From the NCBI RefSeq assembly GCF_014648415.1, contig NZ_BMRB01000001.1, positions 372,001 through 436,000 of the forward strand: a DNA stretch of 64,000 nucleotides, in the 5' to 3' direction. Within the stretch, counting starts at the first letter, position 1; each line of letters begins with the position of its first letter. The position numbers and the translations under genes were made by a program. Below the pieces are notes generated by a model. It was not told the origin of the DNA and made no database searches. It saw nothing but the letters and a program-made list of their open reading frames with translations. Origin of the DNA: Actinokineospora fastidiosa (GTDB lineage: Bacteria > Actinomycetota > Actinomycetes > Mycobacteriales > Pseudonocardiaceae). Positions 8,101 through 17,201 of the stretch are shown here, one piece after another.

Positions 8101-8754
8101 CTACTCGCCCACCGCTCGGCGGTACGACAGCTCTCGGGGGTCGCCGAGGTCGTCGAACCAGGGGTCCTCGTCGTCGATGTCGACGGCGACGGCGCCCGGG
8201 TGGGTGGGGCGGGTGGCCGGGCGGGGGGCGTAGTCCTCGACCGGGCGGGCGTGGTGGCGGCGGGCGGCCTGCATGCGGGCGAGGCGCCTGCGGCGGATCT
8301 CGTCCTCGATGCGGACCTGCCTGCGCAGGTACGTCAGGTACCCGACCAGCAGGACGTCGATGCCGCCGTGGGCCCACCACAGCCACGGCGTGGCCACCCC
8401 GGCGACCACGGCGGTGGCGACGGCGGCCAGCAGCATCAGGACGACCACCCGCTGGCGGAACCGGTACTTGGCGCGCGCGGCGCGGGCGGCGGCGTCGGGG
8501 TCGAAGCCGCCGCGGCCGGGGCGGTAGCGGCGGGGTTCGATGTCGTCGTCGGCGAGCTGCTCGTCGTCCATGGGGAACTCCTCCCGGACGTGGGCGTCGT
8601 CATCGTCGCTTGGTTCGTCAGCAGCGCGGACGACGCGACCGGCGAGGGTGGATTCGGTGGTCCGGGCAATCTCCTGGCGCTTGCGCACGACCATCGGGAC
8701 GAGAACGACGAGCCAGGCCACGACGAGCGCGACCACGATCAACGAGCTGGGCAT
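8101..8754 (-). CDS. sepX: SepX/GlpR-like actinobacterial cell-division membrane protein
   Basis: 217 residues. A TM helix sits at residues 1-23 (SSLIVVALVVAWLVVLVPMVVRKR), followed by an acidic cytoplasmic linker (about 45-75) and two hydrophobic segments near 100-140 around LMLLAAVATAVVAGVATPWLWW. A basic helix and a tail ending DPWFDDLGDPRELSYRRAVGE complete it. Layout and position beside the moeA-like gene match the conserved actinobacterial protein called SepX in Streptomyces and GlpR, receptor of the gephyrin-like Glp, in Corynebacterium. Those act at septa with FtsZ. The same gene is Rv0996 in M. tuberculosis. ATG at 8754 follows GGGGGAGGTACC. Assignment rests on topology and synteny, so orthology is likely but not proven. 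Confidence 0.72.
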   Translation of the reverse strand: MPSSLIVVALVVAWLVVLVPMVVRKRQEIARTTESTLAGRVVRAADEPSDDDDAHVREEFPMDDEQLADDDIEPRRYRPGRGGFDPDAAARAARAKYRFRQRVVVLMLLAAVATAVVAGVATPWLWWAHGGIDVLLVGYLTYLRRQVRIEDEIRRRRLARMQAARRHHARPVEDYAPRPATRPTHPGAVAVDIDDEDPWFDDLGDPRELSYRRAVGE

Positions 8755-8902
8755 GCCCCGGTACCTCCCCCTGTCCGTTCTCCCACGATGCTCCCTGCCT
8801 TCGCCACGTTAGTCACAACAGTCACACGTGTGGCGGAGGCGCGCCGCACGTTATCGCCCGTCCGGGTGGTCGCGCAGGGACTTTCCCCCGTAACGGTCTT
8901 GA

Positions 8903-9559
8903 TCAAACTTTTTCCGCTGGGGCCGCCCTGCCCTCGGCGAGCAGCCTCGCGACCAGGCCGCCGGGGATGTCCTCTGTGGTCAGCGCGAGGCACCGGTGGT
9001 CGCGCCAGTCGCCCGCGACGTCGAGGTAGCGGCGGAAGAGGCCTTCCTCGCGGAACCCCAGTTTGGCCAGCACCCGCAGGCTGGGGACGTTCTCCGGCCG
9101 GACGGTCGCCTCGACGCGGTGCAGGCCCGCGCTCGCGAAGCAGTGGTCCACCACCATCGCGACGGCCGCCGTGGCGACACCACCACCCGCGGCATGGGTG
9201 CCCACCCAGTAGCCCACCCATCCGGAGCAGAGCGCCCCTCGGACGATGCCACCGACGGTGATCTGACCCGCTGGCCGCCCGTCGAGGACGATCACCAGCG
9301 GGATGGAGACACCGCGGCGAGCGAGACCGCGAAGAGTGCCCCATTGGGCAAGCCAGGCCAGCGGCGAGTTGCGGTCCTCCCACGTGCCCGGCGCGACCGG
9401 CTCCCACTCCTCCAGGTACCGGCGGTCGCGCAGCCGCACCCGGCTCCACGTGCCGCCGTCGCTCAGCCGCGGCGGCCGCAGCTCCACGACGCCCGCGGGC
9501 ACCCGCAGCGGACCGAGCCGCACGGGCCATCCGGGGTGGCGCCCGGCCGGGTCAGCCAC
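8903..9559 (-). CDS. RimJ/RimL-type GNAT N-acetyltransferase
   Basis: About 218 residues from GTG at 9559, which overlaps the moeA stop; an earlier in-frame GTG at 9592 is possible. GNAT signatures: a WEPVAPGTW N-terminal segment, GGIVRGAL/GWVGYWV strands, the acetyl-CoA loop AAGGGVATAAVAM, and NVPSLRVLAKLGFREEGLFRRYL, typical of RimJ-like enzymes that acetylate N-termini or small substrates. It is the third gene of a galU-moeA-rimJ-sepX run found across actinobacteria, equivalent in place to Rv0995. The in vivo substrate is unknown; the constant link to division genes hints at a role there. Confidence 0.85.
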   Translation of the reverse strand: MADPAGRHPGWPVRLGPLRVPAGVVELRPPRLSDGGTWSRVRLRDRRYLEEWEPVAPGTWEDRNSPLAWLAQWGTLRGLARRGVSIPLVIVLDGRPAGQITVGGIVRGALCSGWVGYWVGTHAAGGGVATAAVAMVVDHCFASAGLHRVEATVRPENVPSLRVLAKLGFREEGLFRRYLDVAGDWRDHRCLALTTEDIPGGLVARLLAEGRAAPAEKV

Positions 9560-10775
9560 GCTGGGCGAGGAAGCTGACCTGGACCCGCTCACCGGCCGCG
9601 ACCTCCGTGGTGTCCTCGTCCACCAGGATCAGGCAGTTGGCCTCGGCCAGCGACGCCAGCAGGTGCGAGCCGGACAGGCCGAGCGGCTGGACCAGGTAGT
9701 CGCCGGTCGACTCGTCGCGCAGCAGCTGGCCGCGCAGGAAGCCGCGGCGGGCCTTTGTGGACGTGATCGGGGACAGCAGGGCCGCGGTGACCACCCGGCG
9801 GTGCGGGTTGCGCTTGCCCTGGGCGGCGCGGATGAGCGGGCGCACCATGACCTCGAAGACGACCAGCGCGCTCATCGGGTTGCCGGGCAGCAGGAACGTC
9901 GGCACCGCGTCCGGGCCGAGCCTGCCGAAGCCCTGCACCGAGCCGGGGTGCATCGCGACCCGGGTCATGTCGATCTCGCCGAGGTCGACCAGCGCGGCGC
10001 GCACCTCGTCGGCCAGGTCGCCGCCGACGCCGCCCGCGATCACCACGATCTCGGAGAGCAGCAGCCTGCTCTCCACGGCCTCGCGCAGCTTGCGCGGCTC
10101 GGCGGGCACGATGCCCACGCGCACGACCTCGGCGCCCGCGTCGCGCGCGGCGGCGGCCAGGGCGTAGGAGTTGACGTCGTAGACCTGGCCCTCGCCGGGG
10201 GCGCGGTCGATGTCGACGAGTTCGTCGCCGACGGAGATGATCGAGACCCGGGGACGCGGGTAGACCAGCACCTTGGCCCTGCCGACCGCGGCGAGCAGGC
10301 CGACCTGGGCGCTGCCGATCACGGTGCCGCGCCGCACGGCGACGTCGCCGGTCTGCACGTCCTCCCCGGTGCGGCGGACGAACCCGGCCGACGGCACCGG
10401 CTGGTGCACGGTGACCCGCGCGTGGTGGCCGTCGGTGTAGCCGGTGGGCAGCACGGCGTCGGCGAGGGTGGGCAGCGGCGCGCCGGTCGCGATGCGCACC
10501 GCCTGCCCCGGCTGCAGCCTGCGCGGCTGGCGCGAGCCCGCCGCGATCTCGCCGACGACCGGCAGCACCACCGGCTCGTCCGCGGCGGACTGGGTGTCGA
10601 CGCTGCGCACCGCGTAGCCGTCCACGGCGGCCTGGTCGAAGCCGGGCAGCGCGCGCTCGGCGACGACCTCCTCGGCGCAGAGGAGCCCCTGCGCCTCGGA
10701 GATGGCCACCCGGACGGGCGCAGGCCGCACCGCCGCGGCCAGCGCACGCTCGACTTGCTCGTCGACAGACCTCAT
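9552..10775 (-). CDS. moeA: MoeA/gephyrin-like molybdopterin molybdenumtransferase (Glp)
   Basis: About 407 residues with MoeA domain order: N-terminal VDEQVERAL and FDQAAVDGYAVR (the conserved D-x-S/A-A-x-D-G-Y/F-A), the RIATGAPLP loop, the MPT-binding domain with ISVGDELVD and GGVGGDLADEV, PTFLLPGNPMSALV, and a C-terminal beta domain ending SFLAQRG. MoeA inserts molybdate into adenylylated molybdopterin. The copy adjacent to galU and sepX is, in Corynebacterium, the gephyrin-like Glp that binds FtsZ and its receptor, so a division role rather than a purely metabolic one should be considered. ATG at 10775 follows GGGAG; gap to galU is 22 bases. Confidence 0.9.
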   Translation of the reverse strand: MRSVDEQVERALAAAVRPAPVRVAISEAQGLLCAEEVVAERALPGFDQAAVDGYAVRSVDTQSAADEPVVLPVVGEIAAGSRQPRRLQPGQAVRIATGAPLPTLADAVLPTGYTDGHHARVTVHQPVPSAGFVRRTGEDVQTGDVAVRRGTVIGSAQVGLLAAVGRAKVLVYPRPRVSIISVGDELVDIDRAPGEGQVYDVNSYALAAAARDAGAEVVRVGIVPAEPRKLREAVESRLLLSEIVVIAGGVGGDLADEVRAALVDLGEIDMTRVAMHPGSVQGFGRLGPDAVPTFLLPGNPMSALVVFEVMVRPLIRAAQGKRNPHRRVVTAALLSPITSTKARRGFLRGQLLRDESTGDYLVQPLGLSGSHLLASLAEANCLILVDEDTTEVAAGERVQVSFLAQRG

Positions 10776-10797
10776 CCGCACTCCCTGAACCCCCTGG

Positions 10798-11682
10798 TCA
10801 CGCCAGCCGTTGCGTCAGCCACGCGCGCAGGTCGTCCCCATACTCCGGATGGTCGAGTGCAAAGTCCACGGCGGCGCGCAGGAACCCGCCCGGATTTCCC
10901 AGGTCATGTCGCCCGCCGCGGTGCACGACGACGTGCACCGGGTGGCCCTCGGCGATCAGCAGCGCGATGGCGTCGGTGAGCTGCAGTTCCCCGCCCGCGC
11001 CGGGGGTGATCCGCTTGAGCGCGTCGAAGACCGCGCGGTCGAGCAGGTAGCGGCCCGCGGCGGCGAAGGTCGACGGGGCCTGGTCGGCGGGCGGCTTCTC
11101 CACCATGCCGTTGACCTTGAGCACGTCGGTGTCGGCGGTGGGCTCCACGTCGAACACGCCGTAGGCGCTGATCTGGTCCTTGGGGATGTCGAAGGCGCAG
11201 AGGACCGTGCCGCCCTTGCGGGTGCGCACGTCGGCCATGCGGGCGAGGACGCCGGTGGGCAGCACGAGGTCGTCGGGCAGCAGGACGGCCACCGCGTCGT
11301 CGTCGCCGCGCAGGTTGGGCTCGGCGCAGCCGACGGCGTGGCCCAGGCCGAGTGCCTGTTCCTGCAGCGCCGTCTCGACTTCCAGGAGCGCGGGGGCGCG
11401 GCGGACCTTGTCCAGCAGGTCGGTCTTGCCGCGTTCTTCCAGCGTGCTCTCCAGTTCCGGGCGGGGGCGGAAGTAGTCGACGACCGCCTCCTTGCCGGGC
11501 GAGGTCACGATGACCAGGCGTTTCGCGCCCGCCTCTGCCGCTTCGCGGGCGACGTACTCGATGCCGGGGGTGTCCACGACCGGCAGCAGTTCCTTGGGAA
11601 CCGACTTCGTGGTGGGGAGGAACCGGGTGCCCAGACCCGCTGCGGGCACGATGGCGGTGGTGAATGCGCTCGACGCGTTCAT
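10798..11682 (-). CDS. galU: UTP-glucose-1-phosphate uridylyltransferase
   Basis: 294 residues, normal for bacterial GalU. It makes UDP-glucose for trehalose, cell-wall and exopolysaccharide synthesis. The nucleotide-binding signature AIVPAAGLGTRFLPTTK is at residues 10-26, followed by PKELLPVVDTPGIEY; VLLPDDLVL, MVEKPPAD and GELQLTDAI match the sugar-nucleotidyltransferase core. Divergent from the folate gene with only 24 bases between starts, so the promoters must overlap or transcripts be nearly leaderless. First gene of the galU-moeA-rimJ-sepX run. Confidence 0.97.
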   Translation of the reverse strand: MNASSAFTTAIVPAAGLGTRFLPTTKSVPKELLPVVDTPGIEYVAREAAEAGAKRLVIVTSPGKEAVVDYFRPRPELESTLEERGKTDLLDKVRRAPALLEVETALQEQALGLGHAVGCAEPNLRGDDDAVAVLLPDDLVLPTGVLARMADVRTRKGGTVLCAFDIPKDQISAYGVFDVEPTADTDVLKVNGMVEKPPADQAPSTFAAAGRYLLDRAVFDALKRITPGAGGELQLTDAIALLIAEGHPVHVVVHRGGRHDLGNPGGFLRAAVDFALDHPEYGDDLRAWLTQRLA

Positions 11683-11706
11683 GGACAGTCAGCCTAACCT
11701 CGTGGG

Positions 11707-12318
11707 GTGGCCGGCTCTGGACGTGATCTCGACGCGACGCGGGCGTGGACGAAGGACCAGTGGCGCAGGGCGCTGCTCAGCGAACGCCGACGGGTCCCGG
11801 CGAGCGCCCGGTTCGCCGAGGCGATCAAGCTGACGGGCAGGCTCACCGAGGGCCGCGTCGTGCGTCGCGGGGACACGCTGTGCGGGTACGTGCCGATCGG
11901 GTCGGAGCCGGGGTCGTGGCAGATGCTCGACGAGGTGGCCGACCGGGGCGTGCGGATCCTGCTGCCGATCGTGGTGGGCAGGGAGCCGCTGGACTGGGCC
12001 TGGTACGACGGCAGGGAGTCGCTGCGGCCGGGGCCGTTCGGGCTGCTGCAGCCGATCGGCGAGCGGCTGGGCCCCGCCGCGCTGCGCATCGCCGACGCCG
12101 TGCTGGTGCCCGCGCTGGCCGTCGACCGGGCCGGGGTGCGGCTGGGGCGCGGGGCCGGGCACTACGACCGCTCGCTGGCGCTGGCCGCGCCGGGCACGCC
12201 GCTGATCGCCGTGGTGCGCGACCAGGAGGTGTTCGACCACCTGCCCGCCGAGCCGCACGACATCCGGATGACGGCGGTGCTGACGCCGGAGAAGGGGCTG
12301 CGTCCGCTGGGGGCATGA
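11707..12318 (+). CDS. 5-formyltetrahydrofolate cyclo-ligase
   Basis: 203 residues. Converts 5-formyl-THF to 5,10-methenyl-THF using ATP. The family end motif appears as VRLGRGAGHYDRSL (GxGxGYYDR type) near residue 140, with ADAVLVPALAVDRAG before it and AVLTPEKG at the end. GTG at 11707 fits a near-leaderless transcript. Corresponds in place to Rv0992c. The canonical YYDR Tyr is His here (GHYDR), common in actinobacterial members. Confidence 0.92.
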   Translation: MAGSGRDLDATRAWTKDQWRRALLSERRRVPASARFAEAIKLTGRLTEGRVVRRGDTLCGYVPIGSEPGSWQMLDEVADRGVRILLPIVVGREPLDWAWYDGRESLRPGPFGLLQPIGERLGPAALRIADAVLVPALAVDRAGVRLGRGAGHYDRSLALAAPGTPLIAVVRDQEVFDHLPAEPHDIRMTAVLTPEKGLRPLGA

Positions 12319-12434
12319 CGGAGGTCACTTCCGGCCGCTTGCGCTGGTGTTTGCGCTCACGGTGGGTGGTGACGCAGAATTGTTTGGCACTCTGGCTGGT
12401 CGAGTGCCAGAACTGACGGAGAGGAACCGCGGTC

Positions 12435-12749
12435 GTGCCCACGTATCAGTACGCCTGTACGGCCTGCGACCACCGTTTCGAGGCGGTCCAGAAGTTCACC
12501 GACGCTTCGCTTACCGAGTGCCCGGAGTGCACCGGTAGGCTGCGCAAGCTCTACGGCTCGGTCGGTGTGGTGTTCAAGGGCAGCGGCTTCTACCGCAACG
12601 ACAGCCGCTCGGGGACCAAGAGCACGACGTCCAGCGACTCGTCGTCCTCCACCACGGAGTCGAAGCCCGCAGCTAAGGCGGAGTCGTCCACGGCGTCCTC
12701 CACCTCGTCCTCCTCTACGACGACCACCACCACCGCCAAGGCGTCCTGA
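12435..12749 (+). CDS. FmdB-type zinc-ribbon protein, Ruc-like redox-regulated chaperone
   Basis: 104 residues. The first 55 form an FmdB zinc ribbon (PTYQYACTACDHRFE, then ECPECTGRLRKLYG) with two CxxC pairs, followed by VVFKGSGFYRND and a low-complexity Ser/Thr/Ala/Lys tail of about 45 residues. In M. tuberculosis the gene in the same place, Rv0991c, is described as Ruc, a chaperone whose disordered tail and oxidised cysteines hold unfolded protein. The same two-part architecture is visible here, so oxidation-triggered holdase activity is a reasonable inference. GTG start at 12435 follows GGAGAGGAACC. Confidence 0.85.
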   Translation: MPTYQYACTACDHRFEAVQKFTDASLTECPECTGRLRKLYGSVGVVFKGSGFYRNDSRSGTKSTTSSDSSSSTTESKPAAKAESSTASSTSSSSTTTTTTAKAS

Positions 12750-12854
12750 CCTGCGGTTTCCCCGGTTGTCCACAGGCGCCGGGGCAACCCTGGCAGCGAG
12801 TGCTGCCCCGCTCCTACCGTCGGAAGGGACAGATCCGACCGACCTGGGGAGCCC

Positions 12855-13448
12855 GTGGTGCCTCGTGCCGTTCTCGACCGCCTGACCCGTCCGCTCAGCC
12901 TGCGCCGCGCCGCCGCTGGCGTGCTTGTGCTGCTCGCCGCCGTACTCGCGTTCACGCCGTCGGCGCGGGACGGGACGGCGCCCGTGCTCGTCGCCGCCCG
13001 CGACCTGCCCGCCGGGGCCGTGCTGTCGGCCGCCGACGTGCGGTCCGTCCGGATGCCGCCGGACCTCGTGCCCGGCGCCGCGCTGGCCGAGGCGTCCGAA
13101 GTGGAGTCGGCGGTGCTGGTGGCCGCCGCGAGCGCGGGCGAGCCGCTCACCCGGACCCGGCTGCTCGGGCCGGAGCACGTCCGCCTGGCCGCCGGTCCCG
13201 GCCAGGACGCGGTTCCGCTGCGCCTGGCCGATCCCGGGGTGGCGCGGCTGCTGCGGGCCGGTGCGCGCGTGGACGTCGTGGCCGCCGAGCCGCACGCGGT
13301 GGTGGCGCGCGACGGGGTGGTGCTCGCCGTGCACGGCGCCGACTCGGCGCGGGACGGGCCGGTGGTGCTGCTCGCCCTTCCGGGGGATTCGGCGACACGG
13401 GTGGCCGCCGTAGCTTTGGAGCGGCCGGTGGGCGTTACCCTGCGCTAG
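12855..13448 (+). CDS. SAF-domain protein, CpaB/RcpC-like
   Basis: 197 residues. One TM helix (about 20-38, AGVLVLLAAVLAF) is followed by an extracytoplasmic SAF domain beginning APVLVAARDLPAGAVLSAADV, with a second beta domain ending VGVTLR. SAF domains of this type occur in Flp pilus assembly CpaB proteins, yet no pilus genes are present nearby. Equivalent in place to Rv0990c. GTG at 12855 has GGGGAGCCC upstream. Role unknown; envelope-associated. Confidence 0.75.
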   Translation: MVPRAVLDRLTRPLSLRRAAAGVLVLLAAVLAFTPSARDGTAPVLVAARDLPAGAVLSAADVRSVRMPPDLVPGAALAEASEVESAVLVAAASAGEPLTRTRLLGPEHVRLAAGPGQDAVPLRLADPGVARLLRAGARVDVVAAEPHAVVARDGVVLAVHGADSARDGPVVLLALPGDSATRVAAVALERPVGVTLR

Positions 13449-13573
13449 CGGTTGATCGCCGAGGCGGTCCGTCCCGCTGGTCAGGCCTGCTTTCGGCGGG
13501 CCCTAGACCGCCCATGCCGACACACCCCACCCCCGGACGGTTCCCCCGCCGTCCCCTGCGAACGGAGCAACCC

Positions 13574-13978
13574 GTGTTCAAGGGCTTCAAGGACTTCCTG
13601 ATGCGCGGCAACGTCGTCGACCTCGCGGTCGCCGTCATCATCGGCGCGGCGTTCACGACCATCGTCACCGCGTTCACCAACGGCCTCATCAAGCCGTTGC
13701 TGAGCGCGATCGGCGGCAGCGACGCGGCGCAGGGCCTCGGGGTGCGCATCCTGAGCGAGAACCCGGCGACGTTCCTCGACTTCGGGTCGGTGATCAACGC
13801 CGCGATCAACTTCCTGATCGTCGCGGCGGTCATCTACTTCGTGATCGTCCTGCCGGTGAAGACCATCCAGGAGCGGCGCAAGCGCGGGGAGGAGGCCGGT
13901 CCGGCCCAGCCCACCGACGTCGAGCTGCTCATCGAGATCCGCGACCTGCTGCGCCAGCAGAACCACGCGGGCAAGTGA
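13574..13978 (+). CDS. mscL: large-conductance mechanosensitive channel MscL
   Basis: 134 residues. Starts FKGFKDFLMRGNVVDLAVAV, the amphipathic S1 plus TM1 pore helix, with TM2 as AAINFLIVAAVIYFVIVLPV and a C-terminal helical bundle (VELLIEIRDLL). Opens under membrane tension to release solutes on hypo-osmotic shock. GTG start at 13574 with GGAG upstream. Matches the position of Rv0985c. Confidence 0.97.
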   Translation: MFKGFKDFLMRGNVVDLAVAVIIGAAFTTIVTAFTNGLIKPLLSAIGGSDAAQGLGVRILSENPATFLDFGSVINAAINFLIVAAVIYFVIVLPVKTIQERRKRGEEAGPAQPTDVELLIEIRDLLRQQNHAGK

Positions 13979-13991
13979 CACGATTGGGGGT

Positions 13992-14174
13992 ATGACGGAG
14001 TCCGACAACCCGAGCCCGGCCGAGCGGGCAGCGGCGGTCCGGCGCGCCGAACTCGACCGGATCTTCGGCGAGGTGCTGCCGGAGACCACCCGGGACGAGC
14101 GCGGCGACGGCGAGGACGAGCGGCGCGGGGACGACTGGTACCAGCGCAATCGTCCCCCGCACCACGAGGGCTGA
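13992..14174 (+). CDS. small acidic conserved actinobacterial protein
   Basis: 60 residues, no TM segment and no cysteine. Sequence pattern: AERAAAVRRAELDRIFGEVLPETTRDE, then an acidic linker and DDWYQRNRPPHHEG. Similar short proteins with AELDRxFGxVLP and DDWYxxxxPPHH recur beside mogA/moaB in Pseudonocardiales. ATG 13 bases after mscL and stop abutting the convergent mogA stop. Function unknown. Confidence 0.65.
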   Translation: MTESDNPSPAERAAAVRRAELDRIFGEVLPETTRDERGDGEDERRGDDWYQRNRPPHHEG

Positions 14175-14675
14175 TCAGCTCGCGTAGATGTCCGACAGCT
14201 CGCCGATCACGTACGGCACCAGGGTGGACAGCGTGGCCATGCCGTCGCGCACGGCGCTGCGCGACCCGGCCAGGTTGACCACCAGGGTGCTGCCGGAGAT
14301 GCCGACGAGGCCGCGCGAGATGCCCGCGTCGACCGCGCCCGCGGCCAGGCCGGAGGAGCGCAGGGCCTCGGCGATGCCCGGGATGGGCCGGTCGAGCACG
14401 CCCTGCGTGGCGTCCGGGGTGACGTCGCGGGGGGACACCCCGGTGCCGCCGACGGTGATGACGAGGTCGGCGCCGCCGATCACGGCGGTGTTGAGGGCGT
14501 TGCGGATGGCGACGGTCTCGCCCTCGACGGGGACGACGCCGTCGACGATGAAGCCTGCTTCCTCCAGCAGCTCGGTCACCAGCGGCCCGACGGAGTCGTC
14601 CTCCTCCCCGTGCGCCAACCGGTCATCCACGATGACGATAAGAGCCCTGCCCAGCTGCTGCGCGCTGCGTTCCAT
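14175..14675 (-). CDS. MogA/MoaB-family molybdopterin adenylyltransferase
   Basis: 166 residues. GRALIVIVDDRLAHGEEDDSVG start, VITVGGTGVSPRDVTPDA (the molybdopterin-binding TGGTG-type loop), PGIAEALR and STLVVNLAGSRSAV are diagnostic for the MogA/MoaB fold. It activates molybdopterin with ATP before MoeA inserts Mo. It corresponds to moaB2 of the mycobacterial mprAB-pepD-moaB2-mscL block. ATG at 14675; an upstream extension to 14774 lacks family similarity and was not used. Confidence 0.92.
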   Translation of the reverse strand: MERSAQQLGRALIVIVDDRLAHGEEDDSVGPLVTELLEEAGFIVDGVVPVEGETVAIRNALNTAVIGGADLVITVGGTGVSPRDVTPDATQGVLDRPIPGIAEALRSSGLAAGAVDAGISRGLVGISGSTLVVNLAGSRSAVRDGMATLSTLVPYVIGELSDIYAS

Positions 14676-14849
14676 GCCGCCAACCGTAGTCGTCCGCCCG
14701 GCGACGGGCCGCTGCGAGTGATCCGTGTCGTGCGGGTCGTGTTCCTGACGAAATCGTGACGGCCGCTCGCCCACCGACGGTGAGGCGTGCTCGGGCGGTG
14801 GCGGCGTGACTTCGTCGTGGTCTGGCGCTGGCGTCGGGTGGTCCTGGGG

Positions 14850-15902
14850 TCAGGCGCTCGCCAGGGGGAGGCGGACCTCGAAGCGGCAGCCGGGGCCGTG
14901 GTTGCGGGCGGCGATGCGGCCGTGGTGGGCCTCCACCAGGCCCTTGGCGATGGCCAGGCCCAGGCCGCCGCCCGCCGGGTCGGGGTTCGGGGTGGGTGGG
15001 GTGCGGGCGGGGCTGCCGCGGAAGGCGACGTCGAAGACGCGGGGCAGGTCGGCTTCGGGGATGCCGCCGCAGGCGTCGGCGACGGCCAGCACGGCGTCCT
15101 CGCCCTCGACGCCGACCTGGATGGCGACGGTGCCGTCCGGGGGCGTGTGGCGGATGGCGTTGGAGACCAGGTTGCGCACCACGCGGGCCAGCTCGGGGTC
15201 GCTGCCGAGGACCACTGGCCAGGCGTCGGCGTGGGCGTGGATGGTGACGCCCTTGCGACTGGCCACGGGGGTCTGGGCGGCGAGCGCGTCGCTGACGACG
15301 TCGCGCAGCGGGACCTCGGACAACGTCAGGCGGAGCGCGCCCGCGGTGATGCGGGAGAGCTCGAAGAGGTCGTCGACCATGCCGGAGAGGCGGGTGGCCT
15401 CGTCGCCGATGCGGTCGGCGTAGCGGCAGACCTCGTCGGGGGCGGACACGACGCCGTCGGCGAGGGCCTCGGCCATGGCGCGGATGCCCGCCAGCGGGGT
15501 GCGCAGGTCGTGGCTGATCCAGGCGACCAGTTCGCGGCGGGAGGCCTCGGCGCCGCGCTCGCGTTCGCGGGCCTCGCGCTCCCAGACCGTCCGGGCGGCG
15601 GTGCGGCGGCCGAGGAACACCGCGACCGGGACGGTGACGACGGTGACCAGCAGGCACACCAGCAACATCGTCGTCAGCGTCGTGTTGAACATGAACCCGC
15701 AGATGCCGAGCACGCCCGTCACCATCGCGGCCAGCGGAACCAGCACGAGCACCGTCATCGAGGTCGACAGCGCGCGATCACGCAACAGATGCAGCACGAG
15801 CGCGCCGACGGCGACGACCGGGAGGACCAACAGCAACGCGTACGGCAGGATCTCCACGACGTGCCCGATCATCTGCCGCATGGTCTCGTCGTCGTCGACC
15901 AT
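14850..15902 (-). CDS. two-component sensor histidine kinase
   Basis: 350 residues. Three or four hydrophobic segments in the first 100 residues with almost no extracellular loop, so signal is probably sensed in or at the membrane. HisKA box [17 protein letters not shown] (phospho-His about residue 130), then HATPase with [27 protein letters not shown] and [17 protein letters not shown] at 15902 shares one base with the regulator stop (TGATG), so the pair is co-translated. Stimulus unknown. Confidence 0.9.
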   Translation of the reverse strand: MVDDDETMRQMIGHVVEILPYALLLVLPVVAVGALVLHLLRDRALSTSMTVLVLVPLAAMVTGVLGICGFMFNTTLTTMLLVCLLVTVVTVPVAVFLGRRTAARTVWEREARERERGAEASRRELVAWISHDLRTPLAGIRAMAEALADGVVSAPDEVCRYADRIGDEATRLSGMVDDLFELSRITAGALRLTLSEVPLRDVVSDALAAQTPVASRKGVTIHAHADAWPVVLGSDPELARVVRNLVSNAIRHTPPDGTVAIQVGVEGEDAVLAVADACGGIPEADLPRVFDVAFRGSPARTPPTPNPDPAGGGLGLAIAKGLVEAHHGRIAARNHGPGCRFEVRLPLASA

Positions 15903-16582
15903 CACGTGCTCCTGTCGTAGCGGTACCCGACACCCCAGACCGTGCTGATGCGGGTGGGTTTGGCGGGCGCGCGCTCGATCTTCTCCCGCAACCGTCGCAC
16001 ATGGACGGTAACTGTGGACCGGTCGCCGAACTCCCAGCCCCAGACCTCATGCAGCAGCCGCTCGCGGGTGAACGCCTCGCCGGGGTGGGCCATCAGGAAG
16101 GCCAGCAGATCGAACTCGCGCGTGGTGAGGGCCAGCTCCACCCCGTCCATGCTCGCCTGGCGGGCGGCCGGGTCCACCCGCAGCCCACCGTCGACCAACA
16201 CGGCCGCCACGGGCGGAGCAGCATTGGCCCGCCGCAACACCGAGTCGACCCGCAACGCCAACTCCCGGGGGCTGAACGGCTTGGTGACGTAGTCATCCGC
16301 TCCCAGACTCAGCCCCGCGATGCGGTCCTCCTCCTCGCCGAGCGCGGTCAACATGACGACCGGGACAGCACTGCGCTCTCGCAGCCGCCTGCACACCTCC
16401 AGCCCGTCGATGCCGGGAAGCATGAGGTCAAGCACGACCAGGTCCGGCCGATGCTCGGCAGCCCAGGCCACCCCCTCCTCGCCGGTAGCCGCCAACACGA
16501 CCTCATGCCCAGCCCGCTCGAGGTACCGCCGCACCACGTCGGACACGGTCATGTCGTCGTCCACCACGAGCACGCGCCCCAT
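15902..16582 (-). CDS. OmpR/PhoB-family response regulator
   Basis: 226 residues. Receiver domain with VVDDDMTV acidic pocket, phospho-Asp in [23 protein letters not shown] and [12 protein letters not shown]. Winged-helix output domain ends [15 protein letters not shown] and [12 protein letters not shown]. It precedes and overlaps its kinase gene. ATG at 16582 follows AGAGGTGGAG. Targets unknown; its promoter should lie in the 600-base region upstream. Confidence 0.95.
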   Translation of the reverse strand: MGRVLVVDDDMTVSDVVRRYLERAGHEVVLAATGEEGVAWAAEHRPDLVVLDLMLPGIDGLEVCRRLRERSAVPVVMLTALGEEEDRIAGLSLGADDYVTKPFSPRELALRVDSVLRRANAAPPVAAVLVDGGLRVDPAARQASMDGVELALTTREFDLLAFLMAHPGEAFTRERLLHEVWGWEFGDRSTVTVHVRRLREKIERAPAKPTRISTVWGVGYRYDRST

Positions 16583-17201
16583 CAAACTCCACCTCTCAGC
16601 TGCCCAAAAGAACTGCTGCGCCCGGGATGACAACGCCGCCTCGACCTTTCCGCCCCGGAAGATACGCCCGCCGCAACGACCACCCCGCCCACGAAGCGCA
16701 CCCAGTCCACGTCCTCCGCCAACACCCGGCACAAACCACCGCCCCACGGCAACGCCGCACTCCCCGCGCACCGCCCCACGGGATAGTCGTTCGACCAGAA
16801 CGCGCCCGCCTCTGGACCAACGACCGGCCCCGAAACCGCTCGCCCCGACCTGTGCCGCCGAATTACCCCGCAAACGTTTTCGTCCTGCGGTTGCAACCTG
16901 ACCGCCCGGGACGGCGGGCCCATTCCCCGAGCGACGAGCGCCCTTGCCCCGAGCAGCCTGAGCGCGCCGTCCCTGCTCCCGGTCCTGCGGCACACCGCCG
17001 ACGGTAATCCAGCGAACTCAGCACCAGCCGGTCCGAGCTACGACGTCACCGATCGGTAAGGACGTGGTGACGAGCGCCGATTACCGTCAATCCATGGACT
17101 CGGCCGCCGTCTCGACTTCGTCGGGGGTGTGTATGGCCGGATGCCCGGGTACTCGGTTGAACTGCTGATCCGTGGCGCGATGATAGGGCGGGAGTGCTGC
17201 G
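16583..17201. other. 619-bp gene-free interval upstream of the two-component operon
   Basis: No frame here has family similarity. The plus strand is strikingly C-rich (runs such as CCGCCCCGG and CCCCACGG) and the minus strand G-rich, which makes long but meaningless open frames. A 137-codon minus-strand frame ending at 16582 uses unlikely composition. Promoters for the leftward regulator operon and the rightward DUF2064 gene must lie here; no specific site was recognised. Confidence 0.5.

Noticed and set aside
12565-12885. Plus-strand frame overlapping the FmdB tail
   Set aside because: Arg/Pro-rich shadow of the Ser/Thr tail; the zinc-ribbon frame is the real one.
16582-16995. 137-codon minus-strand frame upstream of the response regulator
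   Set aside because: No family similarity and no clear ribosome binding site; composition follows the strand's G/C asymmetry.
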